The notes: generated by a model from the sequence alone, not told the origin. A DNA stretch of 64,000 nt from Rhizophagus clarus (GCA_015698045.1 BLAL01000066.1:589921-653920); one strand, 5' to 3'; shown: positions 35,442 through 46,460, counted from the stretch's first letter. Numbers and translations are program-made.

Positions 35442-35514
35442 TTTCACTATATAGGGAAATAATTAATTAAAGAGAAAAATCTGTAATGGTAATATATAAA
35501 AAACTTTATACACA

Positions 35515-35898
35515 ATGAGTACACAAATTCAATTAACTGATACCAAGCCTACATATCAAGAAATCGAACAGGCATTAATAAATGTAGTCAAGGCAGGCAT
35601 TTATTATAGAAGGCCAAAAGATGGTAAATTTATGCAATCATATAAAGAGCGAATCAAAAAATTACGTCAGGCAGAAGATCCCCAAGAATATGTTCTCAAA
35701 CTAGCCATGACCATATTCCCTAATGAAGCTAAATATCATAAAGTCAAAGATGAATATAAAGAATTCTATGGGTGAGATCCAAAGATTCTTAATGCAATCA
35801 TGGAACTATATAAATTATACTATAAATTAGCTAAGGATAATTTCATTACCGATAAACAAGTTGATGAAGAGATAGAAGACTTCTTATCATCACTTTAA
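35515..35898 (+). CDS. Small helical protein, paralogue of the 55-kb gene
   Basis: ATG 35515 to TAA 35896-35898, 127 codons with one in-frame TGA (35773-35775). Protein: QEIEQALINVVKAGIYYRRP, ERIKKLRQAEDPQEYVLKLA, MTIFPNEAKYHKVK, EEIEDFLSSL. The outer-element protein at 55051-55473 shares the layout (IIEALKNVILVGL, NPEGYIHYTAKKLLPNKESH, AEDILAELFS). Two PolB elements therefore keep this gene, which argues for a conserved, unrecognised function. It starts just inside the left TIR. Confidence 0.6.
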
Positions 35899-35902
35899 AG
35901 AT

Positions 35903-37045
35903 TTAATTCATGAGCACCCACTGGGGAGGTAATTCAGTATCAAAGGGAATAACCATTAACTCTTCTTGCACAAAAGATCTTTCAGGATGTTTGACTACAT
36001 AATCATCATCATCAGTTAGTCCAAAAGGGACTTCTTCCAGCCAGTGCAAGACCGGCTGATTTTTTTACACCATAGATTCCCAGATATGATAAATACGTGG
36101 AGACCAATTCAAATCACCAGCATGACATCTTCCACCCTCCAAATCACCAGGATAAAGTAAATAACGAACAAGAACATTACTAGAAAGCTTCTCTTCATCA
36201 AAACCTATTAGACCATCACGAGAATAAGAAGGCTTAGCAAAGACCTCTTCTTTTTTAATAGCCTCAACTGGAGAAATACCAAGCTGATGTGTGATAGAAT
36301 TATTAATGTTCTCAACAACTAAAGGCAAATTTTTCACCCAAGCTCTAGTACGATCATTTAAATACAAAGATAAGAGATCAGAAGCATCCTGAGAAGGAAA
36401 TAGTTTTTCAACTAAGGTACGATTATATCTTTCAATAATACCCATAGTACGCTTAGATTTAGCCTTCTGAATTTTTACATTATGTTCCATCATAAGTACC
36501 TCACATTGTCCCTTAAATTCAGAACTCCTATCAGTAATTAATAATTTCGGCCATACAAGAGGACACTCAGGGTCATCATATTTCTCTTTAAGAGCTCTAG
36601 CAATAGTCTTTGAAGTTAAGATTCCCTGCCTATCCTTGACACTATATGCACCAATAGGGATGGATACTTTATATCTCGAAGCCACATCCACAATATTGAG
36701 GCAAAAAAGATATGTAATTCATCCTACTTTATCATAAGGCATGTAAAGAATATCTGCCTGATGGACTTCATTGGGAGTAGTAATAGAGGTAAAACTTGCA
36801 CAAGGAATATATCTAGGACGAGGCTTATGTATTTGGTGTATAGCTTGTCTCTCAAGCCAGTCCTCCACTTCGTCTAAACTAAAATCATACCCAGCTTTAA
36901 GAAAAGCTTCATGTAATTTTTTAGCATTTCGATAATAACCAATAGGCTGATAATAAATCTTTTTCAAAGCAATAGAAATATCAAAATTTCGAGCCTTATC
37001 AGAATCTATAAAAATAATAGGTAACAATGGGAGTTGAGCAGACAT
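35903..37045 (-). pseudogene. Retroviral-type DDE integrase of the inner element
   Basis: ATG 37043-37045 to TAA 35903-35905, about 380 codons with a TGA at 36719-36721 and a TAA at 36065-36067. Catalytic core: HQADILYM (first Asp), LLITDRSSEFKGQCE (second Asp), KSKRTMGIIERYNRTLVEKL (Glu). A strand-rich C-terminal module follows (VLVRYLLYPGDLEGG). The N-terminal part has a helical region (YYRNAKKLHEAFLKAGYDF), as in Polinton integrases. It would join element ends to target DNA. Its 5' end overlaps the divergent plus-strand ORF at 37027 by 19 nt. Convergent end with the 35515 gene. Confidence 0.8.
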
Positions 37046-37272
37046 ATCTTGAACAACTAAACAGCAACTTTGATCTAGGGATAAAGTTAGTACAAAAGAA
37101 AATCCGCAAACTTGAAGAGGAAATTAAAGCCTGTGAGCGATATATTTCTCATCTTGAAAAAAATCTACAATCTTATGATGAAGAAGTTAATCAGCTAAAG
37201 GATAAATGTAAGGTTATTCTAAGTGAACTTAAAAAATGTCAGGATCACCTGGAGCTAAAGAGGAGGCATTAG
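37027..37272 (+). CDS. Coiled-coil ORF at the head of the gag operon-like run
   Basis: ATG 37027, 81 codons: MGVEQTYLEQLNSNFDLGIK, KKIRKLEEEIKACERYISHL, EEVNQLKDKCKVILSELKKC. A continuous heptad pattern predicts a coiled coil. Its 3' end overlaps the next ORF (ATG 37236), which lies in the -1 frame after CTTAAAAAATG. It may be the N-terminal part of the gag-like protein. Confidence 0.5.
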   Translation: MGVEQTYLEQLNSNFDLGIKLVQKKIRKLEEEIKACERYISHLEKNLQSYDEEVNQLKDKCKVILSELKKCQDHLELKRRH

Positions 37273-39107
37273 TTATTCAAGATAATCGAATTATCCAGCT
37301 AGAAGACACAATAGATAAACTTAAATCTCGTATACAAGAATTATCTAAATCTAGTAATAAACATTCTAAAGAAGAAGAACGACCAGAACAAGAAAATATG
37401 GCAATACCTGATATTTTAATAAATATTGCTACAGCACTAGATCGGGTAGAGGCATATATTGATGGAGATACATCATTTAACCCTAAAAATACATTAAATG
37501 GTATACGAATATCATTAACAACTGCTCGTGGACTTATGCAAAGACATGCTCAAGATGCTATTAACATGCAAGGTCAGCTTATTACTGCTCATGGTCTGCT
37601 TAATAATACCTATGGTCAGATAAATAACCTTATGAATGATATGGCAAATGTTAAAAATGAATGTCTTCGAAGAGCTCAGCTACTGACTTTGGCATATAAT
37701 AATGAGGCAAATGAGCGTTGACGTTGGTGGCAAATAGCTCAAGATAGGCAAACTAATGGTCAAAGAATAGCCTTAAGAAAACAAAACTGAATAAATGTAT
37801 TAGTAGGAGAAAAAGCCATCCTTTAGCTAATAAATCAGAGACGCAAAGCTGAGGCAGACTTAGCAGAATTTAATCGGGCATTTGTATTTAATAAATATCA
37901 AAAATGGAAGGGTAGGGAATTAAATTCACGACAAATTATTTTGAATTTATAAAACAATCCGCTCTTAGGAAACATGGCAGGAGCTAGACGACAACCATTA
38001 TATGACTCAATAGGAACTATTTTTGCTAAACATGATCCATTTACTGGACAGGAACCTCCTAATGAATACTTGGATAGAATTTGGAATTCTATATCACATT
38101 TAGAGCCAAATATGACCGCTCTTGAAAATGCCAATGCAGGAGACTTTAATGATGCAATTAAATTTGGTCTTTTAAAAACTAAGCTAGGTGGGAAGTATTT
38201 ACCAATTCCAAATAATGATCCATATACAGCTGGAAACCCTGCTATAAATTCTCCAGCCACTCTATAAGTATGGATGAATGCAAAATATCAGCGTGAAACA
38301 ATAGGTACCCAGCAATCAGCAATTCAAAGATTATCCCAAGAAAGATTTTTACCAACAGACAGCCCTGATACATATGAAAAAGGAATTCGGCCATTATTGT
38401 TAGGTGTGGCAAATAACGATGCAACGACTCTATCATTTCTAAAAAACCACTTATCGGGTGACTTCTATACATATATGAAAATCGCTAATCCTGCTAATAT
38501 AGATGCATACTTTACAGAACTAAAGAATTTATGGCTAGAACGTAATCTGATTATAAGTTCAAGTGGAATGCCTTATGGACAAGTACCTATTCAGCAATTA
38601 GTTAGTTCCCAAGAGACAGCACCTATTCAACCACAAAAAGATGATTTTAAAATTCGTCTAGCAAGAGATTTAGCATATACAGGAATAGGAACAGATGATG
38701 CAACATTAGAAAATTTTATTTATGAAGAACTTAAAAAGAGATTAGGAGGTCAAACAGCTCATGTTAGAAAGAGTCCCTTTACACCTAGAAGTGCCTATAC
38801 CACAAAGAAAGTTGTTAGAAAGGTAATACCAAAAGCATCTGCAAAGCAAACCCGACATTGTTTAGCATGTGGAAAGGCTGGTCATATAAAAATTAATTGT
38901 CTTAGACTTAAGCAGACTAAGAAAGTTAATTATGTATATCAAAATGAGGAAGAAGATCCTGAAGACTCTGAAGAAGAATACATAGAAAAATATATAGAGG
39001 ATTCTGAAGAAGTGGAAGTAGAAGAAGATGACGAATATATTGATGCTGATGAATCCCGAAACTGCTATGCTGTAAAAAAAAAGTGGTACGAAGTGGAGTA
39101 CCAATAA
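37236..39107 (+). pseudogene. Gag-like polyprotein with CCHC zinc knuckle
   Basis: A single frame of 623 codons is broken by TGA 37719, TGA 37788, TAG 37824, TAA 37950 and TAA 38265. Order: coiled coil (IIQLEDTIDKLKSRIQEL), helical region (LNGIRISLTTARGLMQRHAQ), second segment from MAGARRQPLYDSIG, capsid-like helices (TYEKGIRPLLLGVANND, IDAYFTELKNLWLERNL), a basic linker, the knuckle CLACGKAGHIKINC (C-x2-C-x4-H-x4-C), then an acidic tail. Knuckle plus helical capsid region is the Ty3/retroviral gag layout. The ORF ends at TAA 39105, overlapping the protease ORF in the -1 frame. Confidence 0.75.
39074..39083 (+). other. Candidate -1 frameshift site, gag to protease
   Basis: GTA AAA AAA AAG in the gag frame contains the slippery heptamer A-AAA-AAG within a 9-A run. 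Slipping back one base enters the protease frame, which has no ATG near its start. Gag terminates 22 nt later. Confidence 0.5.
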
Positions 39108-40069
39108 AAAAGAGTACCAAAAAGTCCCCTACTTCCAAATCTCATATTAGCAATATAGACACAGCTGCAAATTATATGTTTCAAATAGCCTTAAAATCTT
39201 CAATAGCATCATTAGTCCCTCATTGTCCTAGAGAGATTCTTATAGAAATTTCAAAATTTATTAATATGATATTTCCCAAAATAAAAGACCATTGCTTGAA
39301 TACTAGTATGCCAAATGATACGGTTAAAAGAAGAGAATCAGCATGGAGAATTGTTGCAAGTAAATTCGAAGACATCTTATTTCCACTATTGCAGGCAGTA
39401 AATAGTGAGCAGAAACCTCTTTTACAAGTTCCCGATAATGAATCTAAAATTAAGGAAATTAATACTGCTTCTTCTAGCTATGTTATACCAGAAAGCATTC
39501 AGTTAGATCATGCTATTAAGGCTTATGCATCGGCTCAAAAAAAAAATAGTCACATATATTGGCCAAAGCTCTTAGAGATAAATTTTTTACAAATAAAGGA
39601 TGCTGATGATGTTGCGACCATCTCCTGTAAGGTGGGGAGCGTGACTATACCATATGCAATGATTGATAGTGGATCAGACTCATCAATAGTCTCAGAAAAT
39701 ATTGCAAAGCATTTGGGTCTAAAAATAGATAAGAAAAAGATTCATAGACTTAATGGAGTTGCAAGTAAGTCCCATTCTCTTGGTACAGTTAATAGTGTTC
39801 CTGTAACTATTGAGGATGGAGAAAATAAAGACACCATTTCAGATGAATTCTCTGTCGTTCTTACAGAATATGATGATAATGGAAAAGAACTATCCCTATT
39901 TATTCTTGGAACTCAATGGCAGTATCGTGCAGGATGGGAACCCTTAGTAAAGGAGGAATTCAAGGCAACTCAAAATGGGAAGACTATTACCATCCCTCTA
40001 TCTGTTCACAAATCTCAGCGTAATGTTTTTACTGTAGGAAAAGAGCCAGAACCTGTAAAAAAAAACTAG
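39083..40069 (+). CDS. Retropepsin-like aspartic protease, -1 frame to gag
   Basis: An open frame of 328 codons without internal stops or an ATG at its beginning. N-terminal linker (SHISNIDTAANYMFQIALKS), helical middle, then the protease core: YAMIDSGSDSSIVSENIAKH with an intact D-S-G, followed by HRLNGVASKSHSLGTVNSV as the flap region and LFILGTQWQYRAGW, matching the h-h-G strand. It would mature the gag-like proteins. It overlaps gag by 25 nt and ends at TAG 40067-40069 on a second 9-A run. Confidence 0.75.
   Translation: MVRSGVPIKKSTKKSPTSKSHISNIDTAANYMFQIALKSSIASLVPHCPREILIEISKFINMIFPKIKDHCLNTSMPNDTVKRRESAWRIVASKFEDILFPLLQAVNSEQKPLLQVPDNESKIKEINTASSSYVIPESIQLDHAIKAYASAQKKNSHIYWPKLLEINFLQIKDADDVATISCKVGSVTIPYAMIDSGSDSSIVSENIAKHLGLKIDKKKIHRLNGVASKSHSLGTVNSVPVTIEDGENKDTISDEFSVVLTEYDDNGKELSLFILGTQWQYRAGWEPLVKEEFKATQNGKTITIPLSVHKSQRNVFTVGKEPEPVKKN
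40057..40066 (+). other. Candidate second -1 frameshift site, protease to zinc finger
   Basis: GTA AAA AAA AAC TAG: the heptamer A-AAA-AAC lies directly before the stop. A -1 slip reads CTA GCA GAC CGT and enters the zinc-finger frame. Confidence 0.5.
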
Positions 40070-40281
40070 CAGACCGTACATGTATGCATTGTGGTAAAGA
40101 ATTCCATTTTCCCTGTAGGTTAAAACAGCATTATAAAACAGTTAAGTGTTCAGACAGTGTTTCATCACAGATCGAACAGTGTTCTGACAGTGTTTCAGTC
40201 AGTGTTTCATCACAGATCGAACAATGTTCAGACAGCAATCAGGAAAAAAATACAGTGCCTATTCGGCTATTTTTGATATAA
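40066..40281 (+). CDS. Zinc-finger tail in the -1 frame after the protease
   Basis: The frame reads KLADRTCMHCGKEFHFPCRL, then QHYKTVKC, a C-x2-C-x12-H-x5-C finger, followed by a Ser/Gln-rich repeat (two 45-bp copies of CATCACAGATCGAACA-type sequence) and TAA 40279-40281. The PolB gene begins with the same kind of finger (CERCGKECANPNKLREHL). An ATG lies inside the finger (40084), so initiation there would break it; fusion by frameshift is more plausible. Confidence 0.5.
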   Translation, partial: LADRTCMHCGKEFHFPCRLKQHYKTVKCSDSVSSQIEQCSDSVSVSVSSQIEQCSDSNQEKNTVPIRLFLI

Positions 40282-40423
40282 TATAGCCTTTTGAAGTTCT
40301 TGAATGAGATTCCATTTGCCAAGAAAAATTTTTTTTAATATATTATACAAAAATAAATACAAATGTTTGGGACTTTGCCCGTGATACATAACGTCTAGGC
40401 CTATCGCACTACACGATACAAAA

Positions 40424-40711
40424 TTATTCTTGCAACGGATGAACAACGATATAATAATGCTCTAATCGATGTTGTGTATTAAAAAAAGAGGAAACCAAGT
40501 CTTGCGGTTGCATACGCATCTCATCAGGAGTTTGAAAAAGTTTTAAGCAAACACTATTAAATGGTGCCCGCAATGTGTTTTGAATTGCGACTTCAAGTAC
40601 GCTAACTGTTTGATTCTTGTTAACTGTAACGACTGGGATAACTTCACCGAGTTGAAGACCATGAAGTGGACCAATAGGAACAATAATACAGTTAAGAGTG
40701 ATTTCGTTTGT
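40424..40711 (-). pseudogene. Second Crinkler N-terminal domain, inside the PolB element
   Basis: The minus frame 40711-40424 reads EITLNCIIVPIGPLHGLQLG, VVTVNKNQTVSVLEVAI, CLKLFQTPDEM, ending HYYIVVHPLQE before TAA. This is a full CRN N-terminal domain pattern, aligning with the domain at 17281. The position equivalent to the start ATG of the first gene is ACA, and a TAG lies three codons upstream, so no normal start exists. The upstream 400 bp, with a conserved TATA box, are homologous to the first gene's leader. The gene sits between the protease/zinc-finger ORFs and PolB, so it is cargo of the element. Confidence 0.7.
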
Positions 40712-41120
40712 GCTTTCCTAAATACAATGTTTATAGTGAGGAAAAGCTTTGCTCGCATGAAAGCACGTCTTTTAACATATACGTACCATAATTTTATGCG
40801 GGAAGGTTGACTCAACTTCTACCTGTATTTTCGCACTTTATATTTGTTTCTGGGCTCGTGGAATAATAAAAAGCCAGCAGGTATATGATTAACATTGTCG
40901 TCTGATGCCAAGAGTTCTATAAAAGCACATGGAAACGAAATCATCATACCTTTTCACATGGAGATCTACTTTGCAAGATATATAGTTGGCTTACGCCTGA
41001 CGATCTCGAAATTGTGATTCCCTCAGCCCTCCATAACATATGGTTTTAACGTTATTATTTACTTATATGGTAGGCCCTGTGTTGCAACTAGACCTTCTTT
41101 CACATTTTTTCTCATGTTTG
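40712..41120 (-). promoter_or_regulatory. CRN leader/promoter, second copy
   Basis: The minus strand from 41120 to 40712 aligns with 16845-17280. TATAAAG lies at 40836-40842. The shared GTAGATCTCCATGTGAAAAG block is at about 40960-40975. Homology continues more weakly to about 41215 (GAAGAATT-GCTGAGCCA words). Confidence 0.7.
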
Positions 41121-41199
41121 TTTGGGGAAAAAATTTATTTTGTCGCACAATTTGGCCGAAGGCGCAGTGCATGGCTCAGCAATTCTTCTGAGATGATGA

Positions 41200-41424
41200 T
41201 CATTTCTCCGGACTAGCATTAATCGAACTGCTTGGGAAACTGGAATCAGAAATATCAAACATTTTATTCACATCGCTTTTAAACAATTTTACAAGGTTTT
41301 CTAGTCTCTCCAAATTTTTCTCAAATACTTTGGTTAGCTCCTCCAGATCACTAGGTAAATTATTGGATAAATCTTTTTTACTTGGTCCCTCTGGGATCCT
41401 TTTGGCTTGGCGATCGCTTTCCAT
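41200..41424 (-). CDS. Small helical ORF between CRN and PolB
   Basis: ATG 41422-41424, 74 codons: MESDRQAKRIPEGPSKKDL, then DLEELTKVFEKNLERLENLV, a heptad-rich helix, ending SSSINASPEK. Unrecognised. It lies in the same orientation as, and just upstream of, the CRN leader, where the other CRN locus has a divergent helical gene. Confidence 0.4.
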   Translation of the reverse strand: MESDRQAKRIPEGPSKKDLSNNLPSDLEELTKVFEKNLERLENLVKLFKSDVNKMFDISDSSFPSSSINASPEK

Positions 41425-44400
41425 TCTTACTTTCAGTACTGCAAAAGTTAGTCTAATTAATGAGAAGAAAAAAATAATATAATAATATATGTGATCTGAC
41501 TACACATCACTATCTAGCTTATGTCTGAAGACTAGATATGTGAGACACACATTCGTTTAGATATTTTTCCAGGAGCTTGGCCCTCATAGCTCTTTTTTCT
41601 GCCTGTTCATGAGGAATATCAGCTTTTACCATATTCTTATAAAACATAATGCGCCAATGGAAATATGGTAAAGTAGTTATTCCATCTGATAGGATCCAGC
41701 GCTTAGTATCTATAGGACAGAGTGCCTTTTTCTCAGACTCGACCAGAGATAATATGTGGTCCTTTGATCAGAAACCAACATTCTTGGCATAGAATACCTT
41801 TTTCTGGAATAAACAATCCTGATATACTTGAGTTAATGGGAATTTACTTTCGGGATATGTGTTCTCTGCCATTTCTTCCATACTCTTCTTACTAACCCCC
41901 TTATGCTTAGACCTTGTAGACTTATCGGCTAAGACATAATGGTAAGACTTGGCTCGAATGTGAAAAGATTCTGTGATCACATTACCTGGAGTCTCATCCT
42001 TGAAAAGCCCAATAGTTTTAGTGTCATTGAGATCGAAGAGATCTGGATGCTCAGCCATATCTTTATAGATATCTTCAGTCTCGACTTGGAATATAAAGGA
42101 ATCTGTATCCATATAACCAAGCTGGGCATTATCACCATATCTCTCCTTTACATATCTATACCAGAATTGATACATATGGAGCTTGCTAAGACCCAAGACA
42201 GATGCCCCAACAATAATGGGTTTATTGAGAGTCACACTAGCCTTTTCCATATGTGCTCCTACCAGTGTATTTCCAAGTGGATGTCCATACTTGAATCTTG
42301 AGCTACTGACTTTCTTCAAGAAGGTCTTTTCATCTCGCTCATTATTCATTTTCATGAGCTTGACATCCTGGTATTTGCGAACATTCTCTATAGTCTTACT
42401 ATATACTGAGTTATTCATGAGTTTGAAGAAGTCTTTTTCGAAGGTATTCTTAGCCCCTTGTCATTTCTCGGTATTAAATGCAATATATGGGGCGAGCCAG
42501 TTAGTCTGGTCAAAAGAAAGGATCTCTGAAACTTCGTCTACAACCATGCCTAATTTTACATAGTATTGGAGCTCTAGGTAATGGATGACATAATCCTTTC
42601 TTGGACCAAGATGGGGGACTAACTTTTCCGTCTTAGAGAAGTGTCCTCCATCCAAGTTATTTACAAGCTCCTCATTATATGGGCTAAGCCAATCCTTTTC
42701 TACTGCAACATTCTCCACGGCTGGGAGGTAAGTCTCTCAAATAATCATGGGTCTTGAGAGAGAAGTGAGACTTAATATTTAAGAAATATCTGCGTGGGGC
42801 ATTTGCCTTAGTCTTAAGAATTTTTTCGAGATATTTCTTTTGCATAACAGGGTTTTTTAGAAGGTATTCCCGGCTAGCTTCCCATTGATAATTTCCAATA
42901 GGTAAGAACTGGCTCATAGCCCAGCCATAAAGATTGTTTGCGTCTACATATGATATTCATGATGTGGGTTTGGATGGGTTGAATGCCTGACCCATCTTGG
43001 GATTATTGGCTTTGAAATATCACTTACAAGTCTTAGATATACCACCCCTCTTGGTCTTTTCGATAAAGTCATGCATAGACATATCTGTAAATAGCTCGAT
43101 CTTAACCCCAGTTTTCTTGAGCATCGCATTCCAGGATAAGGATGGGGCAGAGACATAGTGGCTTGGATCGAGCTCATAATATTTTATGCATGTTTTTCGG
43201 AATTGGGTTCAGACATCTGCAAGAGAGAGTACGTCAATTTTAAGATAAAGATCATGGTACTCACCTAGATTTTTACAGTCATATGTTTTCCATACTTTTT
43301 GTGCATGGTGGTATTCTTCCTGTGAGATCTTCCCTTTTAGAGTTGTAGTAAATTCGTGAATTGGTGGGAGTTCAGTCTCCAAGAATCTATCTTGAGAATC
43401 GATATAGTCATAACAATATATTCCCTTACGAGTTGCTAGGGAAATTTGGCCAGGAGTAAAGTCTTTAAAGTGCTGGCTAGTAATTGGGTGATCATCGCCC
43501 AAGTTTTTTGTGAGATTCGCCAAGCTATTGTTTATGAACTGCTGGCTATCAATATATTTGAGCTGACCTACTTTCATAGCCTTATATCGCTCAAATGTTT
43601 CAGCTATGACTTGGATATGAAGAGCATTAGCTGATCGTCCAACAGATTCACAAACCAAGTGAGAATTATAACCCCAGAAGTTGTGGAAGATAACTGGGAT
43701 TGGGGTCTTCCAAGCTTGAATCTGGAGTTTGAGATTGCAATCCCTATGAGCTGATCCACGAAACTTACCTGTGATATGGCAATGATCCCAAACCTTATTA
43801 GTTTTAGCTTTTTCGCTGTTAATAGCTTTAGTTGCTTTATCAATAGTTGTTTGGATAGCATTATATTCTGCTGACTCTTTTTTTAAGTTTTTTAGCTTCT
43901 CTTTAAGATAGGTTATTTTATCTTCTAAGCGCTCTATTTCATTTGTATCTATATCGAACTTACCTTTGCAAATCCAACAGCTAATAGCTTCAGCAAATCT
44001 TTTCTTGTCTTCCTCAGTCTCAATTCGCTCATGCTTGATAGCTAGGACCTCATTGATTTTGACCAATTCCTGATCGATTCTTTGAACAAATTCTTGGGTG
44101 GCATTTTCTCCTCTGTATAGGAATGGACCCCATACATCTCCAGTGTCAATCCAGTGAACCAGGTAGCAGAAACTATTAGCCTTCTGTTCAGCTAGTTTTC
44201 GCATGCTTCCTCCATATGCTTCATCACACTTCTTGTTGTCAGCCTCGAAATCAGCTATAATAACACATGGGGCATTGATCATCCTACCATAGTTTTTGAA
44301 CCCTTCAAAATCATTAACCCCTTTTACTGGCATTGCAACTCTCTGGGGTGCATTTTCATGTAATCCTGGACACCATTTTAAATGACGTTCTAGAGTTTTT

Positions 44401-45933
44401 TCAGAGGTCCAGCTTTGAAAGCATCCATCACATAGATACTTCTTTTCTTTATGCGCAGTATCCCCATATATTAATTTGCTATGATTTTTGATCCAGAGAA
44501 AGTGGTTCTTTTGCCCGTATTTATCTCCATCCTCAGATTTAATAATATCTGTAAGAGCTAATAATCGAATTTTATGTTTTCTTTTAAAGTTTTTACTAGC
44601 TATTACAGCTTTTAGGGTGGCCGATTCTTCATTCCATCCCCAGACACTGATGGAGATATCTGGATTCATCTTCTCAATCTTATCAAATATACGTGAACAG
44701 ATGGGAGTGGGCATTGGGATACCATCTAACTTAACAATATCTAAATAGGGCTTGTATTTCTTAGCTCGAAAGATTCGTTCTAGATGATCTGTATGTCCAT
44801 CCTGATGAGCAAAATATGCACCCAATGTACCTTGAAAACATCTTTCTGAAGGCCTATTTGTTTCTGGATTAATAAGACCTTGATTATCTGGATTGATTGT
44901 ACTCTTTATATTAGCTAATTTCTTGGGAGTAGGGATGTAAAACTCTCCAAGGGCTCTACGAAGTGTATATGACTCAATAGATATTTCAAGAATTTGTTTG
45001 AAAATATAACGAGATCCTTTCTTTAATGTTCCCTCAATTTGCACATCTATTTCCCCAATAGTTTTGGTTATGTGCTCCTTTATATCCTCTTTTAAAAGAA
45101 TTGCTCGCATATCTCCTCTATGATATTTCTCTACTTCTGTTAGTTCGCTTGTATCATCTGGCTTTCTTTTAGCAATTGAATATTGGCACAATACTACTAT
45201 GGCTGATTTTATTTGATCTTTTTTATGAAGCTCTATTTGAAGAACTTCCTTTATTTTTGGACAAATTAATCCTATAAGTTGAGGCATGTATGGCATTTTT
45301 TTATATTCTTCTGGCTTAGCTATTTGTTGAATAAAAGTATATGTTGGATTGTCATCTGGATGGGGAATTTTGCCCACCCATTTGCTCATTAAAGAACGAT
45401 TTCTATGCGGTCTTTCTGGATCTCTTCCAATTGGACATTCTTTAAAGATAATATCCTTCTGAGTAGGTTCCTTTGGGATTGCATCTTGCTCTTGAGCGTC
45501 TTGTTGCTCAACTTCGCTAGGTCCTGTCTTTTGAGAAATATTTTCCTCGAAAGTCTCATCATCAGCTTGTAATAGTTCATGATGTAGTCACTGACATTCT
45601 TTTAAGTTTAGTGGCAAATCAAGTTCTTTGCCAGTAACTTCAAACCATCTTTGGCGCAATCTGGCACCTCATGTTTTCATATGTTCTCTAGGCTTTCTTG
45701 CATACCTATCAATAAACTTATCTTGAGTGACCTCGCTAAATCCTGCCTGCTCTTCTCTATTTGCTTGGGTTGAACATTGGCTGGGACCTGTTTTGGGATC
45801 ATTCTCTTGATTTTTGTCTTGCGGAATGGGAGCTTGAATAGGCTCAGATTTCTCTCTTCTTCGATCCTTTTTTCGGACATGGACTACTGGAGCACCCCCT
45901 TGGTTTTTGACCTGTAGGATGGGGGGTTTGAAT

Positions 45934-46140
45934 TAAGGTTGCTTGCCAAAACTAGTGAGTTTCGGCATGCCGAAACTGCTGAAACTGGCGAAACTAGGTT
46001 TCGGCAAGCAGCCAAAAATGCCGAAATGCCGAAACTGCCAAAACTGCCGAAATGCCGAAACAGTTTCGGCATTTTGGCATAGTTTCAGCATAATATATAT
46101 TAATACTTTAATATAGTTTCGGTATAGTTTCATTTTTCTA
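45934..46140. repeat. Subterminal GCCGAAAC palindrome array, left end of hAT
   Basis: Multiple direct and inverted copies of GCCGAAACTGCCGAAATGCC lie next to the TIR, mirrored at 50520-50690. In hAT elements such subterminal motifs bind the transposase BED finger; that role is inferred here. Confidence 0.85.
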
Positions 46141-46460
46141 ATAATGTAATTAGTGTAACAAAATAAAATTCAGCCACCACATGACACACAACCAATCATA
46201 TCTGACGGTCATTCAGGAAATGATCTGACATCATTAATATCAAAGATAATCAGTTACTTTTCGTCCTTTAACTCCTTTAACTCCTTTTTTTATTTATCAT
46301 TTTACTGTTATAATCCCCAACTGTTACGGCTATACCTTGAAATTTGAACCAAATCATATGATTATCTGTTATGGATTTTTTAAATTACTTCGGGTTTGCC
46401 TTGCATTACTTTTTTTACTTAAACACGTACAAAATAAAAAAACTTTATACACATTTCAAT

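Larger units (their letters stand above)
34489..35497 (+). repeat. Left terminal inverted repeat of the inner PolB element
   Basis: Matches the reverse complement of 50899-51881 with only scattered mismatches and small gaps. It contains a strong hairpin (34816-34862), several CTAAGTCATACGAAAAA motifs in both orientations (34960-35010 and 35145-35200) and a complete small Cys-rich ORF on the minus strand. Confidence 0.9.
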
